Shown here piece by piece: positions 42,378-50,516 of a stretch of 64,000 nucleotides of DNA. The position numbers and the translations under genes are program-made. The DNA is from Parvibaculum sp035325945. GTDB lineage: Bacteria; Pseudomonadota; Alphaproteobacteria; Parvibaculales; Parvibaculaceae. The stretch lies in assembly GCF_035325945.1 (NCBI RefSeq), contig NZ_DAOKYX010000004.1, positions 1 to 64,000 on the forward strand. The letters are read 5' to 3'. Each line of letters opens with the position of its first letter. The stretch's first letter is position 1. The notes under the pieces were generated by a model, which worked only from the letters and a program-made list of their open reading frames with translations, ran no database searches and was not told where the DNA came from.

Positions 42378-42577
42378 TTCACAATTCGGACCGCTTATAT
42401 AGGTCGAGCCGGGCTCCGCGCCAAGCGCTTTTTCCGTCCGATGCGCGGGCCGAGCCGCCCGCCGCGCTTTGCCGCGGAAATCCTTGAAGATTCAAGGGTG
42501 ACAAAGCCCGCCTCGTGGCTATGTTGTGGCCCGGATGCGGCGCTGCAGCAAAGCGCCTACGCCCCCCGGAGAGCAAC

Positions 42578-42880
42578 ATGATGAAATGTCACACGATGGA
42601 GGAGGTCCGCCGCGAGATCGACCGGATCGACCGGGAACTCGCGAAACTTCTCGCCGAGCGGCAATCCTATATCGACGAGGCCGGCCGCATCAAAGGCGAA
42701 CGCTCGGCGGTGCGCGACGAGGCGCGGATCGAGGATGTGGTGTCGAAGGCGCTGGCCGCGGCCGACGAATACGGACTGTCCCGCGAGATCGCCGAACCCG
42801 TCTGGCGGCTCCTCATCGAAAAGTCGATCGAGCACGAATTCCGGGTTTTCGACGCCAAGATGCGCGCAGCGGGGGAATGA
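42578..42880 (+). CDS. Chorismate mutase-fold protein (AroQ class)
   Basis: The 100-residue, all-helical protein has the AroQ/PchB pattern: MEEVRREIDRIDRELAKLLAERQSYIDEAGRIKGERSAVRDEARIEDVV, with Arg, Lys and Arg ligands for chorismate, and RLLIEKSIEHE at the end. The family converts chorismate to prephenate or, as PchB, isochorismate to salicylate. CGGAGAG precedes a double ATG at 42578. Which of the two reactions it performs cannot be read from the sequence. Confidence 0.82.
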   Translation: MMKCHTMEEVRREIDRIDRELAKLLAERQSYIDEAGRIKGERSAVRDEARIEDVVSKALAAADEYGLSREIAEPVWRLLIEKSIEHEFRVFDAKMRAAGE

Positions 42881-42981
42881 CGGGCAAACGGGTCCCGAAC
42901 GCAATCAAGCCCCGGATCGGCTCCGGGGCTCGTGCGTGCCCTGTAATGTAAAGGCCGTTCAGGCCGAAGAGGCGATGCCCC

Positions 42982-43302
42982 TCAGAACTGCTTGTCCGGC
43001 GTCGTCACCACGAGGCCGTCCAGCTCGTCCGTGATCTTGATCTGGCAGGAAAGCCGCGAGTTTTCGCGCACGTCGAAGGCGAAATCGAGCATGTCTTCCT
43101 CCATGCTCTCGGGCTTTCCGACCTTGCCGCTCCATGCCTCGTCCACATAGACGTGGCAGGTCGCGCAGGCGCAGGCCCCGCCGCAATCGGCGTCAATGCC
43201 GGGGATCATGTTCTTGATGGCCGCTTCCATCACGGTCATGCCGTTTTCGGCTTCCACCGTGCGTTCCGTGCCGTTGCTTTCCTTAAAGGTGATCTTCGCC
43301 AT
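42982..43302 (-). CDS. [2Fe-2S] ferredoxin, adrenodoxin type (2)
   Basis: The 106 residues have cluster ligands Cys40, Cys46, Cys49 and Cys86 (DCGGACACATCHVYV and LSCQIKI), the adrenodoxin layout. The start ATG at 43302 has GAGACGG upstream; the longer in-frame extension to 43389 is not family-like. It lies about 1.8 kb from ferredoxin 1, with the reductase between them. Two ferredoxins of one class near one reductase may serve different pathways. Confidence 0.92.
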   Translation of the reverse strand: MAKITFKESNGTERTVEAENGMTVMEAAIKNMIPGIDADCGGACACATCHVYVDEAWSGKVGKPESMEEDMLDFAFDVRENSRLSCQIKITDELDGLVVTTPDKQF

Positions 43303-43547
43303 CGCCGTCTCGACTGCAAGAATGTGAACGCGCCGGTTGGACCGGCAGATCTCGAATTGCCGCTGAAAGAAGTCGCCGGAGCTTTTCACGGCCGGAGCTT
43401 TTCAAGGCATGGGGGGAGGTAGCATGGCCCACGGCCCCGGGTAAAGCCGCTTCTTGCCCTCCTCCGCCGCCCCCGGCCCTCGTTGCAGGCCCGCCCCATC
43501 CCGCGCATAGTTTCGCGAAAGCGAGAGGATCAGGGGAGAGGCCTTCC

Positions 43548-45074
43548 ATGGGCGAACCGCTCAACGTCATTTTCATCACCGCCGACCAATGGCGCGGCGA
43601 GTGCCTGTCGGCGCTCGGGCACCCGCAGGTCCGGACGCCGAACCTCGATGCGCTGGCCAAGGAAGGCGTCACCTTCAGCCGGCACTATGCGAACGCCGTC
43701 CCCTGCGGCCCTTCGCGCGCCTCGCTCCACACCGGCATGTATCTGCAGAACCACCGTTCTGGCACCAACGGAACGCCGCTCGACGCCCGCCACACGAACT
43801 GGGCGAAGGAGGTGGCGAAGGCGGGCTACGATCCCGTCCTTTTCGGCTACACGGATACGAGCCAGGACCCGCGCGAGGAAGATCCCGAGAGCCCCTGGCT
43901 CAGAACCTATGAAGGGCCGCTGCCGGGCATTCGTCCGGTCTGCATGATGGGCACCTGGCCGACGCCCTGGACCGACTATCTGAAGGCCAATGGCTACGAG
44001 GTGCCGGACGACATCCGCTACGCCTATGGCCACCGGGCTTCCGGGCCGGACTATGAGGACGGCGCGCCGCACCCGAAGCCCCTCCTCTATCCGCAGGCCG
44101 AGGATGACACGGCCTTCCTCGTCAACCGGCTCATCGACTACATCGCCGCCCAGCGCGAGCCCTTCGTCGCGCATCTCTCGCTGCTCCGGCCGCATCCGCC
44201 CTTCGTCGCGCCCGAGCCCTATAACGCGATGTACGATCCGGCATCAGTGCCGGGCTTCACACGCTGCGCCACGCCGGATGACGAAGGCCGCCAGCACCCG
44301 TGGCTCGCCCACCAGCTCTCCCGCAGGCTCTTCCGCGCGCCCGCGAACGAGAAGAAGCTCCGCCGGCTCAAGGCCGTCTATTACGGGCTGATGAGCGAGG
44401 TCGATGCCGAGATCGGCCGCCTCATTCACTTTGTCAAAGAGCGCGGCCTCTGGGAGAAGACCCTCATCATCTTCACCTCCGACCATGGGGAGCAGATGGG
44501 CGACCACTGGCTCCTCGGCAAATGCGGCTATTTCGATGCCTCCTACCGCATTCCCCTCATCATCCGCGATCCGCGCCCCGGCGGGGACAAGTCGCGCGGA
44601 AAGATCGTCACGCGGTTCACCGAGAATGTGGACATCATGCCGACCATGCTCGAGGCGCTCGGCCTCGACAGCCCCGTCCAGTGCGACGGCAAGGCGCTGA
44701 CGCCCTTCCTCTCGGGGGACGGCGCGCCCGGCGGCTGGCGGACGGAGGCGCATTGGGAATTCGATTTCCGCGACCCCGCCGACGATGCGGCGGAAAAGGC
44801 GCTCGGCCTCACCCTTCATCAGTGCACGATGAATGTGATCCGCGACGAGAAATTCAAATATGTCCACTTCACGAAGCTGCCGCCGCTGCTTTTCGATCTC
44901 GAAAAGGACCCCGGCGAATTCGTGAACCGCGCCGATGATCCGGCCTATCTGCCCGTCGTTCTCGAATATGCGCAGAAGATGCTTTCGTGGCGCATGAACC
45001 ATGACGAGCAGACGCTGACACATATCGCGCTGACCGATGACGGCCCGGTCGCGCGCCGCTCGGCACGGTGGTGA
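43548..45074 (+). CDS. Phosphonate monoester hydrolase/sulfatase
   Basis: The 508 residues belong to the alkaline phosphatase superfamily. The nucleophile motif is CGPSRASLHTG with Cys53 (CxPSR), normally converted to formylglycine, as in the Rhizobium/Burkholderia phosphonate monoester hydrolases, which are promiscuous towards phosphodiesters and sulfate esters. Metal and active-site motifs are FITADQWRGEC near the start, TSDHGEQMGDHWLLGK and FTENVDIMPTMLEALG. GGGGAGAGG precedes the ATG. No signal peptide is seen, so it acts in the cytoplasm. No sulfatase-maturase gene is adjacent. Confidence 0.9.
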   Translation: MGEPLNVIFITADQWRGECLSALGHPQVRTPNLDALAKEGVTFSRHYANAVPCGPSRASLHTGMYLQNHRSGTNGTPLDARHTNWAKEVAKAGYDPVLFGYTDTSQDPREEDPESPWLRTYEGPLPGIRPVCMMGTWPTPWTDYLKANGYEVPDDIRYAYGHRASGPDYEDGAPHPKPLLYPQAEDDTAFLVNRLIDYIAAQREPFVAHLSLLRPHPPFVAPEPYNAMYDPASVPGFTRCATPDDEGRQHPWLAHQLSRRLFRAPANEKKLRRLKAVYYGLMSEVDAEIGRLIHFVKERGLWEKTLIIFTSDHGEQMGDHWLLGKCGYFDASYRIPLIIRDPRPGGDKSRGKIVTRFTENVDIMPTMLEALGLDSPVQCDGKALTPFLSGDGAPGGWRTEAHWEFDFRDPADDAAEKALGLTLHQCTMNVIRDEKFKYVHFTKLPPLLFDLEKDPGEFVNRADDPAYLPVVLEYAQKMLSWRMNHDEQTLTHIALTDDGPVARRSARW

Positions 45075-45083
45075 CACAAGGAA

Positions 45084-45164
45084 GTCATGGATGGCCCGCA
45101 TGAAGCGGGCCATGACGGGCTGACGTTCCACCTCAAACGTCATGGCCCGGCTTGTCCGGACCAT
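45084..45164. repeat. Two dispersed hairpin repeat units
   Basis: Two related palindromes follow the hydrolase gene: ATGGCCCGC/GCGGGCCAT (45091-45113, 9-bp stem, with outer GTCAT/ATGAC) and ATGGCCCGG/CCGGACCAT (45142-45164, one mismatch). Both carry a GTCATGG edge, as does the hairpin at 33623. They look like members of a small REP/RUP-like intergenic family. The remaining gap up to 45327 shows no clear signal. Confidence 0.65.
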
Positions 45165-45327
45165 CCACGCCTTCACCCTGCGAAGGATCGCGGACACTCC
45201 GCCACTTCTACGCATCCGTCATGCCGCGCCTGGCATTTACGATACCGGCAGGAATATCCAGGCGCCCATTGCTTTCGGCGTGCCTGCCCGTGCTAGGCTG
45301 CGCCACCGGTTGTTTCAGGGGGTCAGC

Positions 45328-45735
45328 ATGAAGGCGGGTACATTCGCGCGCGGCGCGGCGATGGCGGTTCTGACGGTTGCGGCTGCGGCTCTCGCAATGC
45401 CCGCTTTCGCGGCCAGCATGGAACCGCGCTTCGACAACACCATGGTTGGAACGCGGCCCGACGGCACCGTGCTGAAGCTCTATTACAACCGGGATCACAC
45501 CTTCTCCGGCGAGATCACGCCCGCGGGCTCGCCCACCTCCTTCGAGGCGAAGGGCACATGGCGGCTCGACGGCGACAAGCTCTGCGTCACCCCTGAAACG
45601 CCGGGCGGCGAGCCCGGACCGGAAGCCTGCGCCGTTCTCAAGGGCGACAAGGTCGGCGACAAGTGGAAGACGACCGTTCAGGGCACGGATGGAAAGCCCG
45701 TCGTGCAGACGGTCGAGATCGTCAAGGGACGCTGA
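45328..45735 (+). CDS. Small exported hypothetical protein
   Basis: The 135 residues have a signal peptide (about 10-30, ending AFAAS) and a beta-rich core with VGTRPDGTVLKLYYNRDHTFSGEITPAGSPTSFEAKGTWRLDGDKLCVTPETPG. Two cysteines (KLCV and EACA) could pair. CAGGGGG precedes the ATG at 45328. I do not recognise the family; the alternating beta strands suggest a lipocalin-like or small barrel fold. It is separated from the GH84 gene by 159 bases. Confidence 0.7.
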   Translation: MKAGTFARGAAMAVLTVAAAALAMPAFAASMEPRFDNTMVGTRPDGTVLKLYYNRDHTFSGEITPAGSPTSFEAKGTWRLDGDKLCVTPETPGGEPGPEACAVLKGDKVGDKWKTTVQGTDGKPVVQTVEIVKGR

Positions 45736-45894
45736 GGCGGCGGAAAATTCCGGCACCGAGGAGCGGTTGCCCGGCTCCTGCTCGCGGGGTGAAAACATCA
45801 GCCGCTTTTCCGGGCTGAATTCGCCCATCCCACTTGCCAAGCCCGCGCGAAAGCGGCACACCCCTTTGGTGGGCAATGCGAGGGGCGGACGGCG

Positions 45895-46962
45895 ATGGCG
45901 CAAACCGAACTCGGACTGATCGAAGGCTTTTACGGCACACCCTGGGACTGGAAGACGCGCGCCGAAACGGTCGCCTTCCTGAAACCCCATGGCTACCGCT
46001 TCTATCTCTATGCGCCGAAAGCCGACGCCTATCTCCGGCGCCGCTGGCAGGAGGAGCACCCGGAGGCCGAGGCTGAAGGCCTCCGCGCCTTCGCCGCCAC
46101 TTGCCGCGCCGAGGGCGTGCGCTTCGGCGTCGGGTTGAGCCCTTACGAGATTTACCGCGACTTCAACGCCGATGCGAAATCGGCGCTCGCACGCAAGCTC
46201 GCCTTCTTCGACGACATCGGCATCGAGGAACTGGGGCTGCTGTTCGACGACATGCAGGGCAGTCAGGCGGATCTCGCCGAGGCGCAGGCACGGATCGTCG
46301 ATTGGGCCGCCGCGCGGACGCGGGCCACCCGCATCACCGTCTGCCCGAGCTATTACACGGACGATCCGATCCTCGACCGGATCTTCGGCGCCCGCCCGCC
46401 CGCCTATCTCGAAACGCTGGGCCGCCTTCTCGACCCGGCGATCCATGTCTTCTGGACGGGCGAGGAAGTCTGCTCGCGCGAATATTCGCCGGGCCATCTC
46501 GCCCGCGTCTCGGAAACGCTGCGCCGCAAGCCCGTGCTCTGGGACAATTATCCGGTCAATGACGGGCCGCGCATGTCGCAATATCTCCACATCCGCGCCT
46601 TCACCGGCCGGCCCGCGGCGATGGGCGGCCACCTCGCCGCCCATGGCGTCAATCCGGCGCTCCAGCCCGTGCTCTCGCGCATCCCAGCGCTGACGCTCGC
46701 GGCGAGCTACGCCGAGGGCGAGGCCTATGAATATGGCCGGGCGCTGGCGCGGGCCGCCGAGACCGTCGCGGGACCGGAACTCGCCGCCTTCATCCGCGAC
46801 GATCTCCTCTTCCTTCAGGATGTCGGCCTCGACCGGCTGGGCAAGGCGGCCGACGGGCTCCGCGTCCGCTACGCCGCCATCGACCATCCTGCCGCCCGCG
46901 AAATCATCCGTTGGCTCGACGGCGCCTATCGCATCACCCAGGCCGCGATGGAGGCACAATGA
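45895..46962 (+). CDS. GH84 beta-N-acetylglucosaminidase (O-GlcNAcase-like)
   Basis: The 355 residues match the GH84 catalytic barrel: LGLIEGFYGTPWDWKTR at the start, YLYAPKAD, FGVGLSPYEIY, the catalytic Asp pair LLFDDMQG (Asp118-Asp119) and VLWDNYPVNDG. GH84 enzymes use substrate-assisted catalysis to remove beta-linked GlcNAc, including O-GlcNAc in animals. No signal peptide is seen, so it acts in the cytoplasm. It lies 31 bases upstream of the oxidoreductase gene. The natural substrate may be a cell-wall fragment or a modified protein. Confidence 0.88.
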   Translation: MAQTELGLIEGFYGTPWDWKTRAETVAFLKPHGYRFYLYAPKADAYLRRRWQEEHPEAEAEGLRAFAATCRAEGVRFGVGLSPYEIYRDFNADAKSALARKLAFFDDIGIEELGLLFDDMQGSQADLAEAQARIVDWAAARTRATRITVCPSYYTDDPILDRIFGARPPAYLETLGRLLDPAIHVFWTGEEVCSREYSPGHLARVSETLRRKPVLWDNYPVNDGPRMSQYLHIRAFTGRPAAMGGHLAAHGVNPALQPVLSRIPALTLAASYAEGEAYEYGRALARAAETVAGPELAAFIRDDLLFLQDVGLDRLGKAADGLRVRYAAIDHPAAREIIRWLDGAYRITQAAMEAQ

Positions 46963-46993
46963 ACCATCGGGCGGCGTCCTCGCCGGAGGGCGG

Positions 46994-48142
46994 ATGGTGA
47001 GTGGCGTCGACAAGATCGATGCAGTCGTTGTCGGCGCGGGCGCCGTCGGTCTTGCTTGCGCCCGCGCGCTCGCCATGGCCGGCCACGAAGTCGTCGTGCT
47101 GGAGCGCCACGCCGCCATCGGCACCGAAACTTCGGCGCGAAACAGCGAGGTCATTCACGCCGGCATCTATTATCCGGCGGGAAGCCTCAAGGCCCGGCTC
47201 TGCGTCGAGGGGCGCCGCAGGCTCTACGAATATCTCCAAAGCCGGAGCCTGCCCCACCGGGCTTGCGGCAAGCTCATCGTCGCGACCGACGAGCCGCAGA
47301 TCGCCGAGCTTGAAGCGATCGCCCGCCGCGCCCGCGCGAACGGGGTCGATGACATCGAGGATCTGTCCGCTGCACGAGCCCGCGCCGAGGAACCCGCGCT
47401 CCGCTGCACGGCCGCCCTCGTCTCGCCCTCGACCGGCATCATCGACAGCCACGCCTATATGCTGAGCCTTCGTGGCGAATTGGAAGACCATGGCGGCGCC
47501 ATCGCGTTCGGCAGCCCGCTCGAACGGGCAGAAGCGACCGGCCAGGGCTTCCTCCTCCATATCGGCGGGGCGGCGCCCATGCGTCTCGGAACACGGCTTC
47601 TCGTCAACAGCGCCGGGCTCTCGGCCGTCGCGCTCGCCCGCCGCATCGAGGGGCTCAGGCCCACCCATGTGCCGCAGGCCTTTTTCGCCAAGGGCAACTA
47701 TTTCACGCTGTCCGGTTCCGTGCCCTTCTCCCGCCTCATTTATCCCGTACCCGAACAAGCCGGGCTCGGCGTTCACCTGACGCTCGACATGGGCGGCCAG
47801 GCGCGTTTCGGTCCCGACGTCGAATGGATCGCATCCCCCGATGACGGCATGAATGGCAGCTTCGACTACACGGTCGATCGCGCGCGCGGCGAAGCGTTTT
47901 ACGCCGCGATCCGCCGCTATTGGCCGGCGCTGAAGGACGACGCGCTCGAGCCCGCCTATTCCGGCATCCGCCCCAAGATTTCCGGCCCCGGCGAAGCACC
48001 GTCCGATTTCATCATTTCCGGGCCGGAGGCGCATGGGCTTCCCGGGCTCGTCAATCTCTTCGGCATCGAAAGCCCCGGCCTCACCGCCTCGCTCGCCATC
48101 GCCGAAACCGTGCGCGCGCACCTCCTCGGGGAGGCGCCATGA
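46994..48142 (+). CDS. FAD-dependent oxidoreductase, L-2-hydroxyglutarate oxidase-like
   Basis: The 382 residues show the DAO-family FAD motif VVVGAGAVGLACARALAMAGHEVVVLER, the L-2-hydroxyglutarate oxidase (LhgO-like) signature ETSARNSEVIHAGIYYPAGSLKARLCVEG, and the C-terminal FGIESPGLTASLAIAETV. Homologues oxidise L-2-hydroxyglutarate or related 2-hydroxy acids. GGAGGG precedes the ATG at 46994. The stop overlaps the CLC gene start (ATGA). The physiological substrate here is inferred only from family. Confidence 0.86.
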   Translation: MVSGVDKIDAVVVGAGAVGLACARALAMAGHEVVVLERHAAIGTETSARNSEVIHAGIYYPAGSLKARLCVEGRRRLYEYLQSRSLPHRACGKLIVATDEPQIAELEAIARRARANGVDDIEDLSAARARAEEPALRCTAALVSPSTGIIDSHAYMLSLRGELEDHGGAIAFGSPLERAEATGQGFLLHIGGAAPMRLGTRLLVNSAGLSAVALARRIEGLRPTHVPQAFFAKGNYFTLSGSVPFSRLIYPVPEQAGLGVHLTLDMGGQARFGPDVEWIASPDDGMNGSFDYTVDRARGEAFYAAIRRYWPALKDDALEPAYSGIRPKISGPGEAPSDFIISGPEAHGLPGLVNLFGIESPGLTASLAIAETVRAHLLGEAP

Positions 48143-49977
48143 GATTTCGTCCGCCGCTCCCCGCATCGCTCGCCCAGCGCCTGCGCACGATCAGCCGCAT
48201 TCTCTTCTATCGCTACGCCGCCTTCCGCCGCGCGCTTCGGAGCTGGGAGGCGGGCGTCATCATTCTCTGCGCGCCGCTCGGCGCGCTGGTGGGCCTCGTC
48301 GTCTATGTCATCCGCGAGGCGGTCTATGCGCTTCACGACATCAATTTCGGCCTTGCGCCCGGCAGCTATCTCAGCGCCCAGACCTCGATCGACATCTGGC
48401 GGCTGGCTCTCGTGCCCGCGGGCGTCGGCCTCATCTTCGGCGTTCTCGCCTATTTCATTCGCAAAAACCGCTCCGCCGACATCACCGACCCGGTCGAGGC
48501 CAATGCGCTTTTCGGCGGACGCATGTCCATGCTGGATTCGATCCGCCTCACCGTGGCGACCATGCTGTCGAATGCGGCCGGCGCCTCCGTCGGCATGGAG
48601 GCGGGCTACACGCAGATGGGTGGAGCGATCTATTCATGGGTCGCGCAATATTTCCGCCTGCGGCGCGACGATGCCCGCATCTTCGTGACGGCGGGCACCG
48701 CATCGGCCATCGCCGCCGCCTTCAACGCTCCGCTCGCAGGCGCCTTCTACGGTTTCGAACTTATTCTCGGCTCCTATGCGCCGCGCGCGCTCGCGCCCGT
48801 CGCCATCGCCGCCCTCGCCGGAGCCCTCGTCGTGCGCATTCTCGGCGGCGAAGCGCCGCTCTTCGCCGTCGATACCGAGTTTCACATCACGCCCTTCATC
48901 TATCTTCTCTTCGCCATTGTCGGCATCGGGGCCGCGGGCTTCTCCATCCTCACCATGCGCGCGGTGACCTGGGCGGACTGGGCCTTGCGCTGGTTGCCCA
49001 TATGGGCCCGGCCCGCGGTCGGCGGCGCGCTCCTGAGCGTGCTTGCGCTCGGCTCCCCGCAAGTGCTCGGCAGCGGCCATGGCGCGATCCAGTATCAGAT
49101 CGAGCACTCGCGCTCCTTCCTTCTCGTCGCCGCCCTCCTGCTTGGCAAGCTCGCCGCTTCCGCCGTCTCGCTCGGCGCGGGCCTGCGCGGCGGCATGTTC
49201 AGTTCCTCGCTCTTTCTCGGCATCCTGCTCGGCGCCGTCATGGCCGAAGCCATGATCTTCATCGTTCCCGATCTGGAGACGCAGCGCATCGCCCTGATGC
49301 TCGCCGGCATGGGCGCGGTCGCCGCCGCGATCATCGGCGCTCCCGTGACCATGGTGCTGCTGGTGCTCGAAGGCACGGGCAGCTTTCCCGTCACCATGGG
49401 GGTGCTCGTCGCCGTCGTCATGGCCTCGACGGTCACGCGGCTCACCTTCGGCTATTCCTTCTCCACCTGGCGCTTCCACCTGCGCGGCGTGCCGATCACG
49501 GGCGCGCATGATGTGGGCTGGATCGCCGATCTCACCGTCGGGCGCATGATGCGCGCCGATCCATTCACCGTGCCTGTCGGCATGCCGCTGCTGAAGCTCC
49601 GCGACATGCTGCCGCTCGGCGCGGCGACGCGCGTCTTCGCCGTGGACGAGGCGGGCCGGTATTGCGGTATTGTCGACATGGCGGTCGTGCACGACCCCGA
49701 CCTGACCGATGCGGCGGCGGGGCTCGTCGCCGGCGATCTCGCCAAGGGGCGCGGCTATTATCTTCTGCGCAACGAAAATCTGCGCGTGGCGCTCAAACGC
49801 TTCGAGGCGGCGGAGGTCGAGACGCTGCCCGTCCTCGACAATGTCGAGAACCTGCACGTCGTCGGCTATCTCACAGAGGCTTATGCGCTCAGGCGCTACA
49901 CGCAGGAACTCGAGCGCCAGCGCGGCACGGAACTCGGACAGGAAGTCTTTCCGCTCGCGCCGACGAAGAACGTCTGA
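48139..49977 (+). CDS. CLC-type chloride channel/transporter
   Basis: The 612 residues hold about ten membrane helices followed by a C-terminal CBS-domain region (about 465-600: VGRMMRADPFTVPVGMPLLKLRDML, GVVDMAVV-like). The selectivity segments are SNAAGASVGMEAGYTQMG in place of the usual GREGP motif, and GLRGGMFSSSLFLGILLG. The gating Glu is kept (GME), but the GSGIP motif is altered. It moves chloride or another anion, as a channel or proton antiporter. Translation is coupled to the oxidoreductase by a 4-base overlap. Confidence 0.88.
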   Translation: MRFRPPLPASLAQRLRTISRILFYRYAAFRRALRSWEAGVIILCAPLGALVGLVVYVIREAVYALHDINFGLAPGSYLSAQTSIDIWRLALVPAGVGLIFGVLAYFIRKNRSADITDPVEANALFGGRMSMLDSIRLTVATMLSNAAGASVGMEAGYTQMGGAIYSWVAQYFRLRRDDARIFVTAGTASAIAAAFNAPLAGAFYGFELILGSYAPRALAPVAIAALAGALVVRILGGEAPLFAVDTEFHITPFIYLLFAIVGIGAAGFSILTMRAVTWADWALRWLPIWARPAVGGALLSVLALGSPQVLGSGHGAIQYQIEHSRSFLLVAALLLGKLAASAVSLGAGLRGGMFSSSLFLGILLGAVMAEAMIFIVPDLETQRIALMLAGMGAVAAAIIGAPVTMVLLVLEGTGSFPVTMGVLVAVVMASTVTRLTFGYSFSTWRFHLRGVPITGAHDVGWIADLTVGRMMRADPFTVPVGMPLLKLRDMLPLGAATRVFAVDEAGRYCGIVDMAVVHDPDLTDAAAGLVAGDLAKGRGYYLLRNENLRVALKRFEAAEVETLPVLDNVENLHVVGYLTEAYALRRYTQELERQRGTELGQEVFPLAPTKNV

Positions 49978-49992
49978 GGGCTGATCAGATTA

Positions 49993-50379
49993 TCAGGCCA
50001 TCAGCTCGTCGATGAAGAGATTGACCGCGCCGATGGCGCTCCTGATCTGCGCCACCATGAGAGCGCGCGCCGCGGGATCGGACGCCATTTGCTCGGCCTT
50101 CTCTGCAAGATCGCCTAGCTCCCATGCGCCGAGTCCCCTGGCTGAACCCTTGAGGCTGTGCGCTGTATCCTTCCAGTCCTTGTCGCTTTCCGCAGTGGCG
50201 AGCCGCTCGGCATAGAGTTCGGCCTGGACGCGAAAGAGGCCGAGCAATTCCGCCTCGAGGCCGCGATTGCCGAGCGTGTAACGCGAGAGATGAACGAGAT
50301 CGAGCGGCCGCTGCGCGTCTCGTTCCTCGTCGGCGGCAAAATCCCCCGTGCCCACAGCCGCTGTTCCTGCCGCTTTCAT
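49993..50379 (-). CDS. Histidine phosphotransfer (Hpt) protein
   Basis: The 128 residues have a disordered N-terminus and an Hpt four-helix domain with HSLKGSARGLGA, phospho-His74. Such proteins shuttle phosphate between hybrid kinases and response regulators. It is not ChpT, which has a different fold, so it belongs to another phosphorelay. AGGAGACGAGCG precedes the ATG at 50379. It is divergent from the TipN-like gene, with 137 bases between the start codons. Confidence 0.85.
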   Translation of the reverse strand: MKAAGTAAVGTGDFAADEERDAQRPLDLVHLSRYTLGNRGLEAELLGLFRVQAELYAERLATAESDKDWKDTAHSLKGSARGLGAWELGDLAEKAEQMASDPAARALMVAQIRSAIGAVNLFIDELMA

Positions 50380-50516
50380 CGCTCGTCTCCTTTGCAGTCC
50401 GGATGCTCGATCGAGACTAGGCCGCAACCCCGTACCGAAGCGTAAACCGGCCGCGCCGGATGCGGCGGCGCATCTCGATTTATGGTCAACAACGGGTTAA
50501 CAACAGCCGCTGACGA

